A stretch of 47,556 nt of DNA from Flavobacterium sp. ov086. GTDB lineage: Bacteria; Bacteroidota; Bacteroidia; Flavobacteriales; Flavobacteriaceae. The translations under genes and the position numbers were made by a program. A model generated the notes under the pieces. It saw nothing but the letters and a program-made list of their open reading frames with translations. It was not told the origin of the DNA and made no database searches. How positions within the stretch are numbered: the first letter of the stretch is position 1; every line of letters begins with the position of its first letter. Positions 7,857-17,323 of this stretch are shown in pieces. Location: the NCBI RefSeq assembly GCF_900187965.1, contig NZ_FZNL01000033.1, forward strand, positions 1 through 47,556, in the 5' to 3' direction.

Positions 7857-9806
7857 TTAGTTTTCCTTAGTGGTGTCTGAAGGGATGGTTTTAATTTCTA
7901 CTTTTTGTTTTACGATTTTAGCTCTCATGACAGAATCCTTTGGAGTAGATTCGATTGCGCTGGCGTCGCTCATTCCTCCTAATTTTGCATATTCACTCGC
8001 AAGACTTTTATTAAGAACTCGTATTTCTAAATCGTTTCTTGTGATTTTCTTTCTTAAATATTTTTCGATCATCAAACTTGCAATAGGTCCGGCTACTGTA
8101 GCTCCAAAACCTCCATTCTCGATCATAACTGCGATAGCTATTTTTGGATTGTCTTTTGGTGCAAAAGCCACAAAAATAGAGTGATCTTTTAGTTTTGTTC
8201 TAACACCTCCAATTTTTGCAAAGTTTTCAGCAGTACCTGTTTTTCCGCAAATATCAATACCTTCTACTCGAAGCGCATAAGCTGTTCCTTTGTTGTACAC
8301 GTCAAACAGACCACTTATAACCGGAGGGAAATATTTTTGATCAATTGTAGTAACGTGTTTTGTGGTAAACTTAGGATCAATTTTTTCGCCTTTAATCTTC
8401 TTAATGATATGAGGTGTATAATAATAACCTTGATTGGCTACTGTTGCCATCATATTGGCTAACTGAATTGGAGTCATTAAAACTTCTCCCTGACCAATCG
8501 CATTCGATACAATTGTTGTACTTCTCCAGCCTCCGTTAGGATATATTTTTTTATAAGTTTTAGATGTTGGAATATTTCCTCTTTTACCTATTGGTAGATC
8601 ATAACCCATAAATTGACCTAATCCAAAACTTTTCACGTGATCACTCCAAACATCTACAGCTTTTGCCGGATCTTTATATTTGTTGATAGTTAGCATGTAC
8701 GATTGTGCAAAATAGGTGTTACAAGAATTGTAAATCCCATTGTGTAATTGGTGCGGACCAAAACCGTGACATTTCATAAAACGACCTCTACCATAACTAA
8801 ATCCATGATGACACATAAAAGTAGTTTGCTCGTTGATAACGCCTTCTTGCAATGCTACTAAACCAGTCAGGATTTTAAATGGAGATCCTGGAGGATATTC
8901 TGCTAAAAGTCCTCTGTCGTATAAAGGTTTTGCTATAGAATCATGGTATAAAAGAGTGTAGTTTTTAGATTTTTGTCTTCCAACTAAAATTCCGGGATCG
9001 TAAGATGGAGCGGTAACTAAGGCTAAAATCTCACCGGATTTAGGTTCAATAGCAACAATTCCACCTCTTTTATTAATCATTAATTCTTCACCATATTTTT
9101 GAAGTTCAGCATCAATCGTTAGATTAATGTCTTCTCCGGCAACGGCGATAGTATCGTATTTGCCCTCTTTATAGGAGCCTATTTCACGATTGTATTTGTC
9201 TTTTTGAATATATTTTACACCTTTTATACCGCGTAAAATTTCTTCGTAGCTTTGTTCAACACCTTGTTGTCCAATTAAATCCCCACTATTGTAATATGGG
9301 TTTTTTGCAATTAGTCCTTCGGTTACCTGAGTAATGAAACCAAAAATATTGGCACCGTAATCTACTTCGTAATCACGAAGTGATCTTTTTTGGAAATAAA
9401 AACCTTCATATTTTCTGATTTTTTCCTGAAAAGCTGCAAATTCATTTTTGTTTAATTGTGCCAAAAATACAGACGGAAGTCGTGGACTATAGACTTTTGC
9501 TTTTGCAATTCGTTTGTCGTATTCTTCTCTTGTTATGTTTAGTAAAGCACAGAATTCAGGGATATTAAGGTTTTCTTTGATGTCCCTCGGAATAACCATT
9601 ATATCGTATGAAGCTTGATTAGCAACTAATAATTTACCATGTCGATCATAAATATAGCCCCTTTCAGGATAATCATACTTCTTCTTGATCGCATTATTTT
9701 CTGATTTTAATTTGAAGGAATCATCAACAATTTGCAAATAAAATATCCTGATCACTAGCAAAGATGCTGCAATAATAATTAAAGAGGGCAGCAGGACTTT
9801 TCTCAT
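7857..9806 (-). CDS. mrdA: Penicillin-binding protein 2, elongasome transpeptidase
   Basis: A class B PBP of 649 residues. A membrane anchor lies at about residues 5-25, and a dimerisation/pedestal region starts with the RGYIYDRHGKLLVAN motif. The transpeptidase domain carries SxxK at Ser308-Lys311 (PGSPFK), SxN at 361-363 (SCN) and KTG at 522-524. Ser308 is the acylated nucleophile that cross-links peptidoglycan. Its start codon overlaps the mreD stop by four bases (ATGA), so the two are probably translationally coupled. The C-terminal 60 residues are a charged tail beyond the fold. It partners with RodA. Confidence 0.95.
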   Translation of the reverse strand: MRKVLLPSLIIIAASLLVIRIFYLQIVDDSFKLKSENNAIKKKYDYPERGYIYDRHGKLLVANQASYDIMVIPRDIKENLNIPEFCALLNITREEYDKRIAKAKVYSPRLPSVFLAQLNKNEFAAFQEKIRKYEGFYFQKRSLRDYEVDYGANIFGFITQVTEGLIAKNPYYNSGDLIGQQGVEQSYEEILRGIKGVKYIQKDKYNREIGSYKEGKYDTIAVAGEDINLTIDAELQKYGEELMINKRGGIVAIEPKSGEILALVTAPSYDPGILVGRQKSKNYTLLYHDSIAKPLYDRGLLAEYPPGSPFKILTGLVALQEGVINEQTTFMCHHGFSYGRGRFMKCHGFGPHQLHNGIYNSCNTYFAQSYMLTINKYKDPAKAVDVWSDHVKSFGLGQFMGYDLPIGKRGNIPTSKTYKKIYPNGGWRSTTIVSNAIGQGEVLMTPIQLANMMATVANQGYYYTPHIIKKIKGEKIDPKFTTKHVTTIDQKYFPPVISGLFDVYNKGTAYALRVEGIDICGKTGTAENFAKIGGVRTKLKDHSIFVAFAPKDNPKIAIAVMIENGGFGATVAGPIASLMIEKYLRKKITRNDLEIRVLNKSLASEYAKLGGMSDASAIESTPKDSVMRAKIVKQKVEIKTIPSDTTKEN

Positions 9807-10309
9807 CTTTTATTGGGCTTAATAAGATAAATTATTATGATTGAAGTAATTATTGTAAATATAGAGCTAAACAATGTTCGGAGTAAAATATCCCAGATAA
9901 ACTTAAATTGAAAAGCTTCAAGGGTAAATAGTACGATGTGATGCAATACTACAGATACTAAAATAAATGAAAATCGCTCCGGTGTTAATGACTCGTTTAA
10001 TCTGATGGTTTGATATTCGTAGCTTAATCCAAATGAGAATTTAAAAATATAAGGTCTGTAATAGGCTAAGATTACACAGGCAGTAGCATGTATTCCGCCA
10101 GAGTTACAAAACAAATCCATTGTTAATCCAAGTAAAAAGCTAGAGATGATTAAACCTGTTCTATTGCTGTTTACCGGATACAAAATAATGTATAAGATGT
10201 ATGGGAAGGGACTTATGTACCCTAAAAAATTCATATTATTGAAAATAACAATCTGAATTGTTAGTAACATAATAAATCGAAAAATATTGACTAACAAAGC
10301 GCTATTCAT
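9803..10309 (-). CDS. mreD: Rod shape-determining protein MreD
   Basis: A 168-residue, highly hydrophobic protein with about five membrane helices. The order of genes (mreC upstream, PBP2 downstream) and the SPFPYILYIILYPV and LGLTMDLFCNSGGIHA segments identify MreD. It links MreC and the synthases in the elongasome. It overlaps mreC by 8 bases and mrdA by 4 bases. Sequence conservation in this family is low, so position in the operon carries much of the weight. Confidence 0.92.
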   Translation of the reverse strand: MNSALLVNIFRFIMLLTIQIVIFNNMNFLGYISPFPYILYIILYPVNSNRTGLIISSFLLGLTMDLFCNSGGIHATACVILAYYRPYIFKFSFGLSYEYQTIRLNESLTPERFSFILVSVVLHHIVLFTLEAFQFKFIWDILLRTLFSSIFTIITSIIIIYLIKPNKR

Positions 10310-11126
10310 TTTTTTCCTTGTTTTCTAAATTAATAAGTTCTTCTCTATCCTTACTCTTGATAATATAAACATGTCCCAAGTTTGTCATATCGTTAAACAA
10401 CTTAACATTTATAACATAATAACTTGTGTTCTTTTCAATAAATATTTTGTCAACGGTTCCAATGTTAATTCCCTCAGGGAAAATAACAGATTGGCCACCA
10501 GTTACAATAGTGTCTCCTTTTCTGATAGAAGCCAGTCTTGGAACATCTCTTAATTGTGCAAATCCGGTGCTTTTTCCATCCCAGGTTAAAGAACCAAAGT
10601 GATTTGATTTTTTGATTTTGGCATTGATTTGTGACTTCATATTCAAAATACTTACTACTGTAGAGTATCTTGGCGAAGTATCGTCAATTATACCAATTAT
10701 ACCTAAACTGTTAATTACACCCATATCAGGTTTAACACCGTCTCTTGCTCCTGAATTTAATGTAATAAAGTTTTCGTATCTGTTGTAGGAGTTGTGAATT
10801 ACTTTAGATACAACTATATCGGCAGGTTTTACTCCTTTTATGCTATCTGCCAAAGGTAGTTTTGTAGTGTCTTCTTTATTGAATAGTAAACTTTTCAATC
10901 TTGCATTTTCAAGTACAAGCTCGTCATTTTCAGTTTTTAGATTCAAATATTCGTTAATACGATTGATTCTTTCGTAAACGCCTCCGCTCAAAAAGTTGGC
11001 AGAACTAATTACTTTGCTTCTATGGTAGGAATGCGATTGAATTGTGAGAGTCAACGAAATACCTAAAAGCAGCAAAAACAGCAATCGATTACTGTTTCTT
11101 ATAATGAAATTAAAAATTTGCTGCAT
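10302..11126 (-). CDS. mreC: Rod shape-determining protein MreC
   Basis: A 274-residue bitopic protein. A short cytoplasmic N-terminus and one membrane helix (about residues 14-30) are followed by a coiled-coil (ENDELVLENARLKSLL) and a periplasmic double beta-barrel (SGARDGVKPDMGVINSLGIIGII, GDTIVTGGQSVIFPEGINIG). MreC activates PBP2. The gene lies 110 bases downstream of mreB, with a hairpin in the gap. Confidence 0.94.
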   Translation of the reverse strand: MQQIFNFIIRNSNRLLFLLLLGISLTLTIQSHSYHRSKVISSANFLSGGVYERINRINEYLNLKTENDELVLENARLKSLLFNKEDTTKLPLADSIKGVKPADIVVSKVIHNSYNRYENFITLNSGARDGVKPDMGVINSLGIIGIIDDTSPRYSTVVSILNMKSQINAKIKKSNHFGSLTWDGKSTGFAQLRDVPRLASIRKGDTIVTGGQSVIFPEGINIGTVDKIFIEKNTSYYVINVKLFNDMTNLGHVYIIKSKDREELINLENKEKNE

Positions 11127-11173
11127 TTCTTGTTTGGTTATTTTGTTTCAGGATATGCTTTTCGTTTCAAATT

Positions 11174-11210
11174 TTATAAGAGTCAAATTCAATTAATTCA
11201 ACTCTTATAA
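11174..11210. repeat. Inverted repeat in the mreB-mreC gap
   Basis: TTATAAGAGT (11174-11183) and ACTCTTATAA (11201-11210) form a perfect 10-bp stem around a 17-base AT-rich loop. There is no T-tract on the minus strand, so it is not a typical terminator. It may be a processing site, an attenuator or an mRNA stabiliser between mreB and mreC. Confidence 0.6.
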
Positions 11211-11236
11211 AGATATATTGATTGTTATTTTGAATC

Positions 11237-12265
11237 TTATTTAATTAAGATACTTTTAAATTTTGCAATATTTTTAAGTGCCATTCCAGTTCCACGAACT
11301 ACAGCTCTTAACGGATCTTCAGCAATGTAAACTGGTAAATCTGTTTTTTGCGAAATACGTTTGTCAAGACCTCTAAGCATAGATCCACCACCGGCTAAAT
11401 AAATACCAGTATTGTAGATATCTGCTGCTAATTCAGGAGGAGTTTGAGATAACGTTTCCATTACAGCATCTTCAATACGTTGAATTGATTTGTCTAATGC
11501 TTTTGCAATTTCACGGTAAGAAACATCAACTTGTTTTGGTTTACCAGTAAGTAAATCTCTACCTTGAACTGACATATCTTCTGGCGGTCCATCTAAATCT
11601 TCGATAGCAGCACCAATTTGAATTTTTATTTTTTCAGCTGTACTTTCTCCAACAAAAAGGTTGTGTTGTGTACGCATGTAGTAAACAATATCATTTGTAA
11701 ATACGTCACCCGCAATTTTTACAGATTTGTCACATACAATACCACCAAGTGCAATAACTGCAATTTCAGTTGTACCACCTCCAATATCAACGATCATGTT
11801 TCCTTTTGGTTGCATAATGTCAATACCAATACCAATTGCTGCAGCCATAGGCTCATGAATCAGGTAAACTTCTTTTCCGTTTACTCTTTCACAAGATTCT
11901 TTTACAGCTCTCATTTCAACCTCAGTAATACCAGACGGAATACATACTACCATTCTTAAAGCTGGAGTAAACATTCTTTTTTTCAACGCAGGAATACTTT
12001 TGATGAACATATTGATCATCTTTTCAGAAGCATCAAAATCGGCAATTACACCATCTTTCAAGGGCCTTATCGTCTTTATGTTTTCATGCGTTTTACCTTG
12101 CATCATATTGGCTTCCTTACCAACAGCAATGATTTTGCCTGATATTCTATCACGTGCAACGATCGACGGACTATCAATAACGACTTTATCATTGTGTATG
12201 ATTAAAGTGTTTGCGGTACCAAGGTCTATCGCAATATCCTCGGTCATGAAATCAAAAAATCCCAT
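11237..12265 (-). CDS. mreB: Rod shape-determining protein MreB (bacterial actin)
   Basis: A 342-residue protein of the actin/Hsp70 ATPase fold. Phosphate-1 is IDLGTANT (residues 13-20), phosphate-2 is VDIGGGTTE (159-167), the connect segment is HEPMAAAIG (137-145), and the adenosine motif is LAGGGSMLRGL near the C-terminus. An amphipathic N-terminus (MGFFDFMTED) fits membrane attachment. MreB filaments position the elongasome encoded downstream. A -7 element lies at 12306-12313 (TAACTTTG on the minus strand), between purH and mreB, so mreB may have its own promoter. Confidence 0.97.
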   Translation of the reverse strand: MGFFDFMTEDIAIDLGTANTLIIHNDKVVIDSPSIVARDRISGKIIAVGKEANMMQGKTHENIKTIRPLKDGVIADFDASEKMINMFIKSIPALKKRMFTPALRMVVCIPSGITEVEMRAVKESCERVNGKEVYLIHEPMAAAIGIGIDIMQPKGNMIVDIGGGTTEIAVIALGGIVCDKSVKIAGDVFTNDIVYYMRTQHNLFVGESTAEKIKIQIGAAIEDLDGPPEDMSVQGRDLLTGKPKQVDVSYREIAKALDKSIQRIEDAVMETLSQTPPELAADIYNTGIYLAGGGSMLRGLDKRISQKTDLPVYIAEDPLRAVVRGTGMALKNIAKFKSILIK

Positions 12266-12305
12266 AAGTTTTTTAGGGGTTTAAAATGTTATAAATTATT
12301 TTGAA

Positions 12306-12313
12306 CAAAGTTA
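12306..12313 (-). promoter_or_regulatory. Candidate -7 element for mreB
   Basis: The minus strand reads TAACTTTG, a match to TANNTTTG, about 40 bases before the mreB ATG. No clear TTG is seen at the -33 position. The element would put the start of transcription in the 54-base gap after purH. Confidence 0.4.
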
Positions 12314-12319
12314 AACAAA

Positions 12320-13846
12320 TTAATGTTTAAAATGACGCGTTCCGGTAAATACCATTGCAAGATTATTTTCGTTGCAATAATTTATGCTTAATTCGTCTTT
12401 TATTGAGCCTCCTGGCTGAATTACAGCTGTTATTCCTGCTTTTTTGGCTAATTCTACACAATCCGGAAATGGGAAAAATGCATCACTCGCCATCGAAGCG
12501 CCTGTTAAATCAAATCCAAAAGCTTTTGCTTTATCAACAGCCTGCATTAAAGCATCGACTCTTGACGTCTGACCTGTACCTGACGAAATTAGTGTTCCGT
12601 TTTTTGCAAAAACAATCGTATTTGATTTTGTGTTTTTACAAATTTTTGAAGCAAATATTAAATCTTCTATTTCTGAAGCAGTAGGCTCAGTAATAGTAAC
12701 GGTCTTTAAATGCTCTTTAGTATCTGTAATATTATTTCTGTCCTGAATTAACAAACCATTAAGACATGTTCTAACTTGTCTTGAAGGTAATTCAACTTGA
12801 TTTTGAACTAATATGATTCTGTTTTTCTTTTCTTGTAAAACTGCAATCGCCTCGTCATCATAACTTGGAGCAATTACTACTTCGCAGAATAATTTGTTGA
12901 TTTCCTGAGCTGTAGCTAAATCAATTTTGGTATTTGCAATCAAAACTCCACCAAAAGCAGATGTAGGATCACAAGCCAAAGCTGCTAAATAAGCTTCGCT
13001 AATTGTTTTTCTTGAAGCTAAACCACAAGCATTATTATGTTTTAAAATTGCAAACGTTGGTCCGTCAGTTTTAAACTCATTGATCAGGTTTACAGCTGCA
13101 TCAACGTCTAACAAGTTGTTGTATGATAATTCTTTTCCGTGAACTTTTTTGAACATTGCATCAAAATCTCCAAAGAAGAATCCTTTTTGATGTGGGTTTT
13201 CCCCGTATCTTAAAACCTGACCATCTGCAATACTTTCTTTGTAAATAGTCTCGTCAGTATTGAAATAATTAAAAATTGCACCATCATAGTGAGATGAAAC
13301 ATGGAATGCTTTTGTAGCAAACAATCTTCTGTTCTCAAGAGTTGTAGCTCCATTTTGCTTTGTAATCAAATCAAGAAGCAGGCTATATTCATTAACCGAA
13401 GCCACAATTACAGTGTCTTTGAAGTTTTTTGCACCGGCACGAATCAATGAAATTCCACCAATGTCAATTTTTTCGATAATATCTTGTTCGCTTGCACCAG
13501 AAGCAACAGTTTTTTCAAACGGATACAAATCAACAATTACCAAATCAATTTGAGGAATATCAAATTCCTTCATTTGTTGAACATCACTTTCGTTATCCTG
13601 ACGGTTTAAAATTCCGCCAAAAATTTTCGGGTGTAAAGTTTTTACTCTTCCGCCAAGAATTTCAGGAAATGAAGTAATATCTTCAACCGGAACTACAGGA
13701 ATTCCAAGATTTTTGATGAAATCTTCAGTTCCTCCAGTGGAGTAAAGTGTAACATTTTGTTCGTGTAATTTTCTAACGATTGGCTCTAATCCATCCTTTG
13801 AAAAAACAGATATTAATGCCGATTGTATTGTTTTAGTTGTGCTCAT
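12320..13846 (-). CDS. purH: Bifunctional AICAR formyltransferase / IMP cyclohydrolase
   Basis: A 508-residue cytosolic enzyme catalysing the last two steps of IMP synthesis. The N-terminal MGS-like cyclohydrolase domain has STGGT (37-41) and GGRVKTLHPKIFGGIL (65-80). The C-terminal AICARFT domain has RYGENPHQ (about 210) and KHNNACG (about 267). The start at MSTTKTIQSAL is preferred. An in-frame ATG nine codons upstream adds MQSENHNYT, which does not look like family sequence. purH precedes the mre genes on the same strand with a 54-base gap. Confidence 0.95.
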   Translation of the reverse strand: MSTTKTIQSALISVFSKDGLEPIVRKLHEQNVTLYSTGGTEDFIKNLGIPVVPVEDITSFPEILGGRVKTLHPKIFGGILNRQDNESDVQQMKEFDIPQIDLVIVDLYPFEKTVASGASEQDIIEKIDIGGISLIRAGAKNFKDTVIVASVNEYSLLLDLITKQNGATTLENRRLFATKAFHVSSHYDGAIFNYFNTDETIYKESIADGQVLRYGENPHQKGFFFGDFDAMFKKVHGKELSYNNLLDVDAAVNLINEFKTDGPTFAILKHNNACGLASRKTISEAYLAALACDPTSAFGGVLIANTKIDLATAQEINKLFCEVVIAPSYDDEAIAVLQEKKNRIILVQNQVELPSRQVRTCLNGLLIQDRNNITDTKEHLKTVTITEPTASEIEDLIFASKICKNTKSNTIVFAKNGTLISSGTGQTSRVDALMQAVDKAKAFGFDLTGASMASDAFFPFPDCVELAKKAGITAVIQPGGSIKDELSINYCNENNLAMVFTGTRHFKH

Positions 13847-14011
13847 TGTGTAGTTATGATTTTCAGACTGCAAAAGTAGTTTTTTTAAATATTATTTTAA
13901 AGAAAATTAATGTAACATTATGCTAAAAAAAACTACTGATGAGTAAGTTAACTTTTATTAGGTTTTTGAATTTAAATTATTGAATTTTACTTTATTGAAA
14001 AATACGAAAAT

Positions 14012-15259
14012 ATGCTTGTTTATCTAAGATTATTAAAAGAAAGTTTAAGTTTTGCTATAAACGCTTTGCGAAATAATAAATTACGTACTTTATTGTCTTT
14101 GTTAGGTGTAACTATTGGGATCTTTTCAATTATTGCTGTTTTGGCTGCGGTTGATTCTTTAGATCGAAAAATTTCCAAAGATTTGAGTAGCTTAGATAAA
14201 AATACGATTTATTTGATGAAATTTTGCTTCGGACCATCAGAAATTCCACAATGGAAGAGAGAGCAATTTCCAAATGTAAAGTATGACGAGTATATAGCTC
14301 TAAAAAATTCACTTAATAATACAGAGCAGGTGGGGTATCAATTATTCGTAAATCATGAAAGTTTAAAGTATGATTCGAAAACCGTTGCCGATGTAAATAT
14401 GATTCCTTCTTCATTTGAAATGGTTGATATTGACGGATTAAGTTTCGAAAAAGGGCGATTTTACAATGAATCTGAATCAAATTCAGGAACACCGGTAATT
14501 GTTTTGGGATATGATATTGCCAACGGACTTTTTGGCGAAAGTGACCCTATCGGGAAAAACATTCGTCTCTACGGACAACGCTTCACGGTTATTGGCGTAA
14601 TGGTAAAACAAGGAGCGGGTTTTTTTGGAGATAGTAATGATACTTCAGTTTATTTTCCGGCAAATTTTTTACGCCGAATGTATGGCGACAGTGATGCAAT
14701 GACTCCGGTAATTGTACTAAAACCTGTAAAAGGAATCGATATGGACGCTTATAAAGCCGAAGTTGCCCAAAAATTAAGAGCAATCCGCGGAATGAAAGCG
14801 GGAGAAATAGATAATTTCTTTGTGAATGTACTTTCCGGATTTACCGATTTTATCGACGGAATCCTGGGACAGATGAATGTTGTGGGATGGATTATCAGTG
14901 GATTTTCTCTTTTAGTTGGAGGATTTGGAATTGCTAATATTATGTTTGTTTCGGTAAAAGAACGAACCAACTTAATTGGAATTCAAAAATCATTAGGAGC
15001 TAAAAACCGTTTTATCTTATTTCAGTTTTTATTTGAAGCCATTATTCTTTCTGTTATTGGAGGAATAATTGGATTATTGATGGTTTGGGGCATTTCGGTT
15101 ATTCTAACAAAAGCTCTCGATTTTGAATTTGTTCTGAGCATGGGAAATATACTTTTAGGAACCGGATTAGCCGCACTTATTGGATTAATTTCAGGGATTT
15201 TACCTGCAATTTCTGCCGCGAATTTAGATCCTGTTGAAGCTATTAGAACGGGAATGTAA
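14012..15259 (+). CDS. ABC transporter permease, MacB/FtsX type
   Basis: A 415-residue protein with the MacB architecture: helix 1 at about 27-46 after the LRNNKLRTLLSLLGVTIGI signature, a large periplasmic MacB_PCD domain (about 50-280), and three C-terminal helices (about 290-313, 331-362, 379-403). It ends with the ISAANLDPVEAIRTGM motif. These permeases use ATP hydrolysis for mechanotransmission or export across the periplasm. No ATPase gene is adjacent, so its partner is encoded elsewhere. It may be cotranscribed with the acetyltransferase 18 bases downstream. Confidence 0.9.
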   Translation: MLVYLRLLKESLSFAINALRNNKLRTLLSLLGVTIGIFSIIAVLAAVDSLDRKISKDLSSLDKNTIYLMKFCFGPSEIPQWKREQFPNVKYDEYIALKNSLNNTEQVGYQLFVNHESLKYDSKTVADVNMIPSSFEMVDIDGLSFEKGRFYNESESNSGTPVIVLGYDIANGLFGESDPIGKNIRLYGQRFTVIGVMVKQGAGFFGDSNDTSVYFPANFLRRMYGDSDAMTPVIVLKPVKGIDMDAYKAEVAQKLRAIRGMKAGEIDNFFVNVLSGFTDFIDGILGQMNVVGWIISGFSLLVGGFGIANIMFVSVKERTNLIGIQKSLGAKNRFILFQFLFEAIILSVIGGIIGLLMVWGISVILTKALDFEFVLSMGNILLGTGLAALIGLISGILPAISAANLDPVEAIRTGM

Positions 15260-15277
15260 ATTAGATTATAAATTGTT

Positions 15278-15880
15278 ATGAATTTAAATTGGATAAAGCA
15301 TCCAACAATCCTAAAAGGAGAAATTGTTGATTTGATTCCTTTAGATCAAAATCATTTTGAGGAATTATATAGAGCTGCATCAGATAAAGAACTTTGGGAG
15401 CTTATTCCTACTGATTGTTCTAGAAGGGAAGTTTTTGATATTACTTATAATTTCGCTTTAAGCGAAAGAGAAAAAGGAAACCAATATCCATTTGTAATTT
15501 TACATAAAGAAACCCAAAGAATAATTGGATCTACAAGATTATTTGAGATATATCCAAATGATAAAAAAATAGAAATTGGTTGGACGTGGATTATTAAAGA
15601 TTTTTGGGGAACAGTTGTAAATTTAGAAAGTAAATTTTTATTGCTTCATTTTTGTTTTGAAGAGCTGAACGCAAATAGAGTTCAACTTAAAACTAAAGAT
15701 ACCAATTTGCGTTCGCGTAAAGCAATAGAAAAAATTGGAGGTGTCTTTGAAGGTATTTTACGAAAAGATAAAATTCAGAATGATGGTTTGGCCAGAAATG
15801 CAGCTTATTACAGTATTTTGGATGAAGAATGGAGTCGTGTAAAACAAGATCTATTGGCTCAAATTAACAATAAGAGATGA
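15278..15880 (+). CDS. GNAT family N-acetyltransferase, RimJ/RimL-like
   Basis: A 200-residue cytosolic protein of the GNAT fold. It begins with the LKGEIVDLIPLDQNHFEELY segment, has a central strand IGSTRLFEI and IEIGWTWI, and ends with VQLKTKDTNLRSRKAIEKIGGVFEGILRKD, the arrangement seen in RimJ/RimL-type N-alpha or small-molecule acetyltransferases. The canonical Q/RxxGxG/A acetyl-CoA loop is poorly recognisable (around DFWGTVVNLESK). Substrate unknown. Confidence 0.85.
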   Translation: MNLNWIKHPTILKGEIVDLIPLDQNHFEELYRAASDKELWELIPTDCSRREVFDITYNFALSEREKGNQYPFVILHKETQRIIGSTRLFEIYPNDKKIEIGWTWIIKDFWGTVVNLESKFLLLHFCFEELNANRVQLKTKDTNLRSRKAIEKIGGVFEGILRKDKIQNDGLARNAAYYSILDEEWSRVKQDLLAQINNKR

Positions 15881-15973
15881 TTAACCCTTAATTATTCTTT
15901 TTACAACTTTTAGATTCCTTTTATTGAGAAATTTTGTCGTAATTTTAGTACCCTAAATTAAAAATACGATAAT

Positions 15974-17020
15974 ATGATACCAGTAAAAGCTTATGCAGCC
16001 TATGATGCTGTAAATCCGTTAAAACCGTACACGTTTGAGAGAAAGGAAGTTGGTGCTCATCAAGTTCAAATCGAAATTTTATATAGTGGCGTTTGCCATT
16101 CAGATATTCATACTGCAAAAGGAGATTGGGGGCCGGTAAATTATCCATTGGTTCCGGGACACGAAATTGTTGGTCGAATTGTTGCAGTTGGTAGTGAAGT
16201 TTCTAAATTTAAAGTTGGAGAACTTGCCGGAGTGGGTTGCTTTGTTGATTCATGCAGAGTTTGTCCAAGTTGTCAGTCAGGCGAGGAGCAATTTTGTGAT
16301 GAAGGAATGACAGGTACTTACAATAGTGTTGAAAGAGGAACAAATATTCCAACCCGTGGGGGATATTCAACAAGTATTATTGTTGATGAAAGTTATACGC
16401 TTCATGTTTCTGAAAAGTTGGATATAAAAGGAGTAGCACCACTATTGTGCGCCGGAATTACAACATACTCTCCACTACGTTATTTAAAAGTAGGTAAGGG
16501 GCATAAAGTTGGTGTTTTAGGTCTTGGGGGGTTAGGGCACATGGCAGTTAAATTTGCGGTTTCTTTTGGTGCCGAGGTTACTATGTTGAGCCATTCTCCA
16601 TCTAAAGAAGGTGATGCTAAAAAATTAGGAGCGCATAAATTTGCTCTAACTTCAAATCCTGAAACAATGGAATCTTTAGCTAATAGTTTCGATTTTATTC
16701 TAAATACTGTTTCTGCAAAACACGATCATAATGCTTATCTGAATTTATTAAAAACTAACGGAACAATGATTGTTGTTGGAGCTCCGCCAGCGCCTGCCGA
16801 AATTCCGGTTTTTACTTTAATCATGAAAAGAAGAAGCATCATGGGAAGTTTAATAGGTGGAATTAAAGAAACACAAGAAATGTTAGATTACTGTGCCGAA
16901 CATAATATTACATCAGATGTTGAAATTATCGATATGTCATATATTAACGAAGCTTACGATCGTATGAATAAAAGTGATGTGAAATATCGTTTTGTTATTG
17001 ATATGGCTTCTTTGAAGTAG
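15974..17020 (+). CDS. Zinc-dependent NAD(P) alcohol dehydrogenase (YahK/CAD-like)
   Basis: A 348-residue medium-chain dehydrogenase. Catalytic zinc ligands are Cys41, His63 with Glu64, and Cys159. The structural zinc loop has Cys94, Cys97, Cys100 and Cys108. The Rossmann motif GLGGLG is at 183-188. Members of this group reduce aldehydes with NADPH (YahK, AdhC, cinnamyl alcohol dehydrogenases). The true substrate cannot be told. It is a single-gene unit that ends toward a shared terminator. Confidence 0.92.
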   Translation: MIPVKAYAAYDAVNPLKPYTFERKEVGAHQVQIEILYSGVCHSDIHTAKGDWGPVNYPLVPGHEIVGRIVAVGSEVSKFKVGELAGVGCFVDSCRVCPSCQSGEEQFCDEGMTGTYNSVERGTNIPTRGGYSTSIIVDESYTLHVSEKLDIKGVAPLLCAGITTYSPLRYLKVGKGHKVGVLGLGGLGHMAVKFAVSFGAEVTMLSHSPSKEGDAKKLGAHKFALTSNPETMESLANSFDFILNTVSAKHDHNAYLNLLKTNGTMIVVGAPPAPAEIPVFTLIMKRRSIMGSLIGGIKETQEMLDYCAEHNITSDVEIIDMSYINEAYDRMNKSDVKYRFVIDMASLK

Positions 17021-17270
17021 GTTCAAAGGTGCAGAGGTTTTATTTTATTGAGTTTAAGACTTTGTATTTAATGAGTTCTTTACCGATGGATAAAACGGAT
17101 TTAAACTGTTTATCGCAAAGCTTGTTCTTTGCTAGGAAGGAAGCAATCTCATTTGCTGAATCAATGTAGTGTGGCTACTTGGCTTCTAGTAATGACGAAC
17201 GTTATGTTTGCTAATAAAAACTTTGCGTCTCTGCGACTTTTTGAGATTATAATTTCAGAATAACAGATAT
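17021..17270. other. Intergenic stretch with degenerate Flavobacterium-type repeat sequence
   Basis: No credible gene is visible. The segment contains CTTTGCGTCTCTGCGACTTT near 17221, closely resembling part of the hairpin repeat at 34536-34600 (CTTTGCGTCTCCGCGTCTTT). It also holds a GAAGCAATCTCATT...AATGACGAACG stretch that looks like scattered intergenic repeat remnants. The convergent terminator follows. Confidence 0.4.
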
Positions 17271-17309
17271 AAAAAAAATCCCAAGAAAATATTTCTTGGG
17301 ATTTTTTTT
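17271..17309. terminator. Bidirectional terminator between the dehydrogenase and lipoprotein genes
   Basis: The hairpin has arms ATCCCAAGAAA and TTTCTTGGGAT. It is framed by an A-tract and a T-tract and serves both convergent genes. Confidence 0.85.
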
Positions 17310-17323
17310 ATATCAATATGTTT

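Noticed and set aside
7870..8184. Plus-strand frame inside the PBP2 gene
   Set aside because: It is antisense to the KTG-containing end of mrdA and shows no protein family features.
11618..12284. Plus-strand frames inside mreB
   Set aside because: Antisense to mreB and low-complexity (Cys/Asn/Thr-rich); mreB has full family motifs.
13492..13677. Plus-strand frame inside purH
   Set aside because: It is antisense to a well-conserved gene and has no promoter or domain; shadow of purH coding bias.
17021..17270. Possible non-coding RNA in the dehydrogenase-lipoprotein gap
   Set aside because: The sequence looks like dispersed repeat remnants; no promoter, and the only strong hairpin is the convergent terminator.
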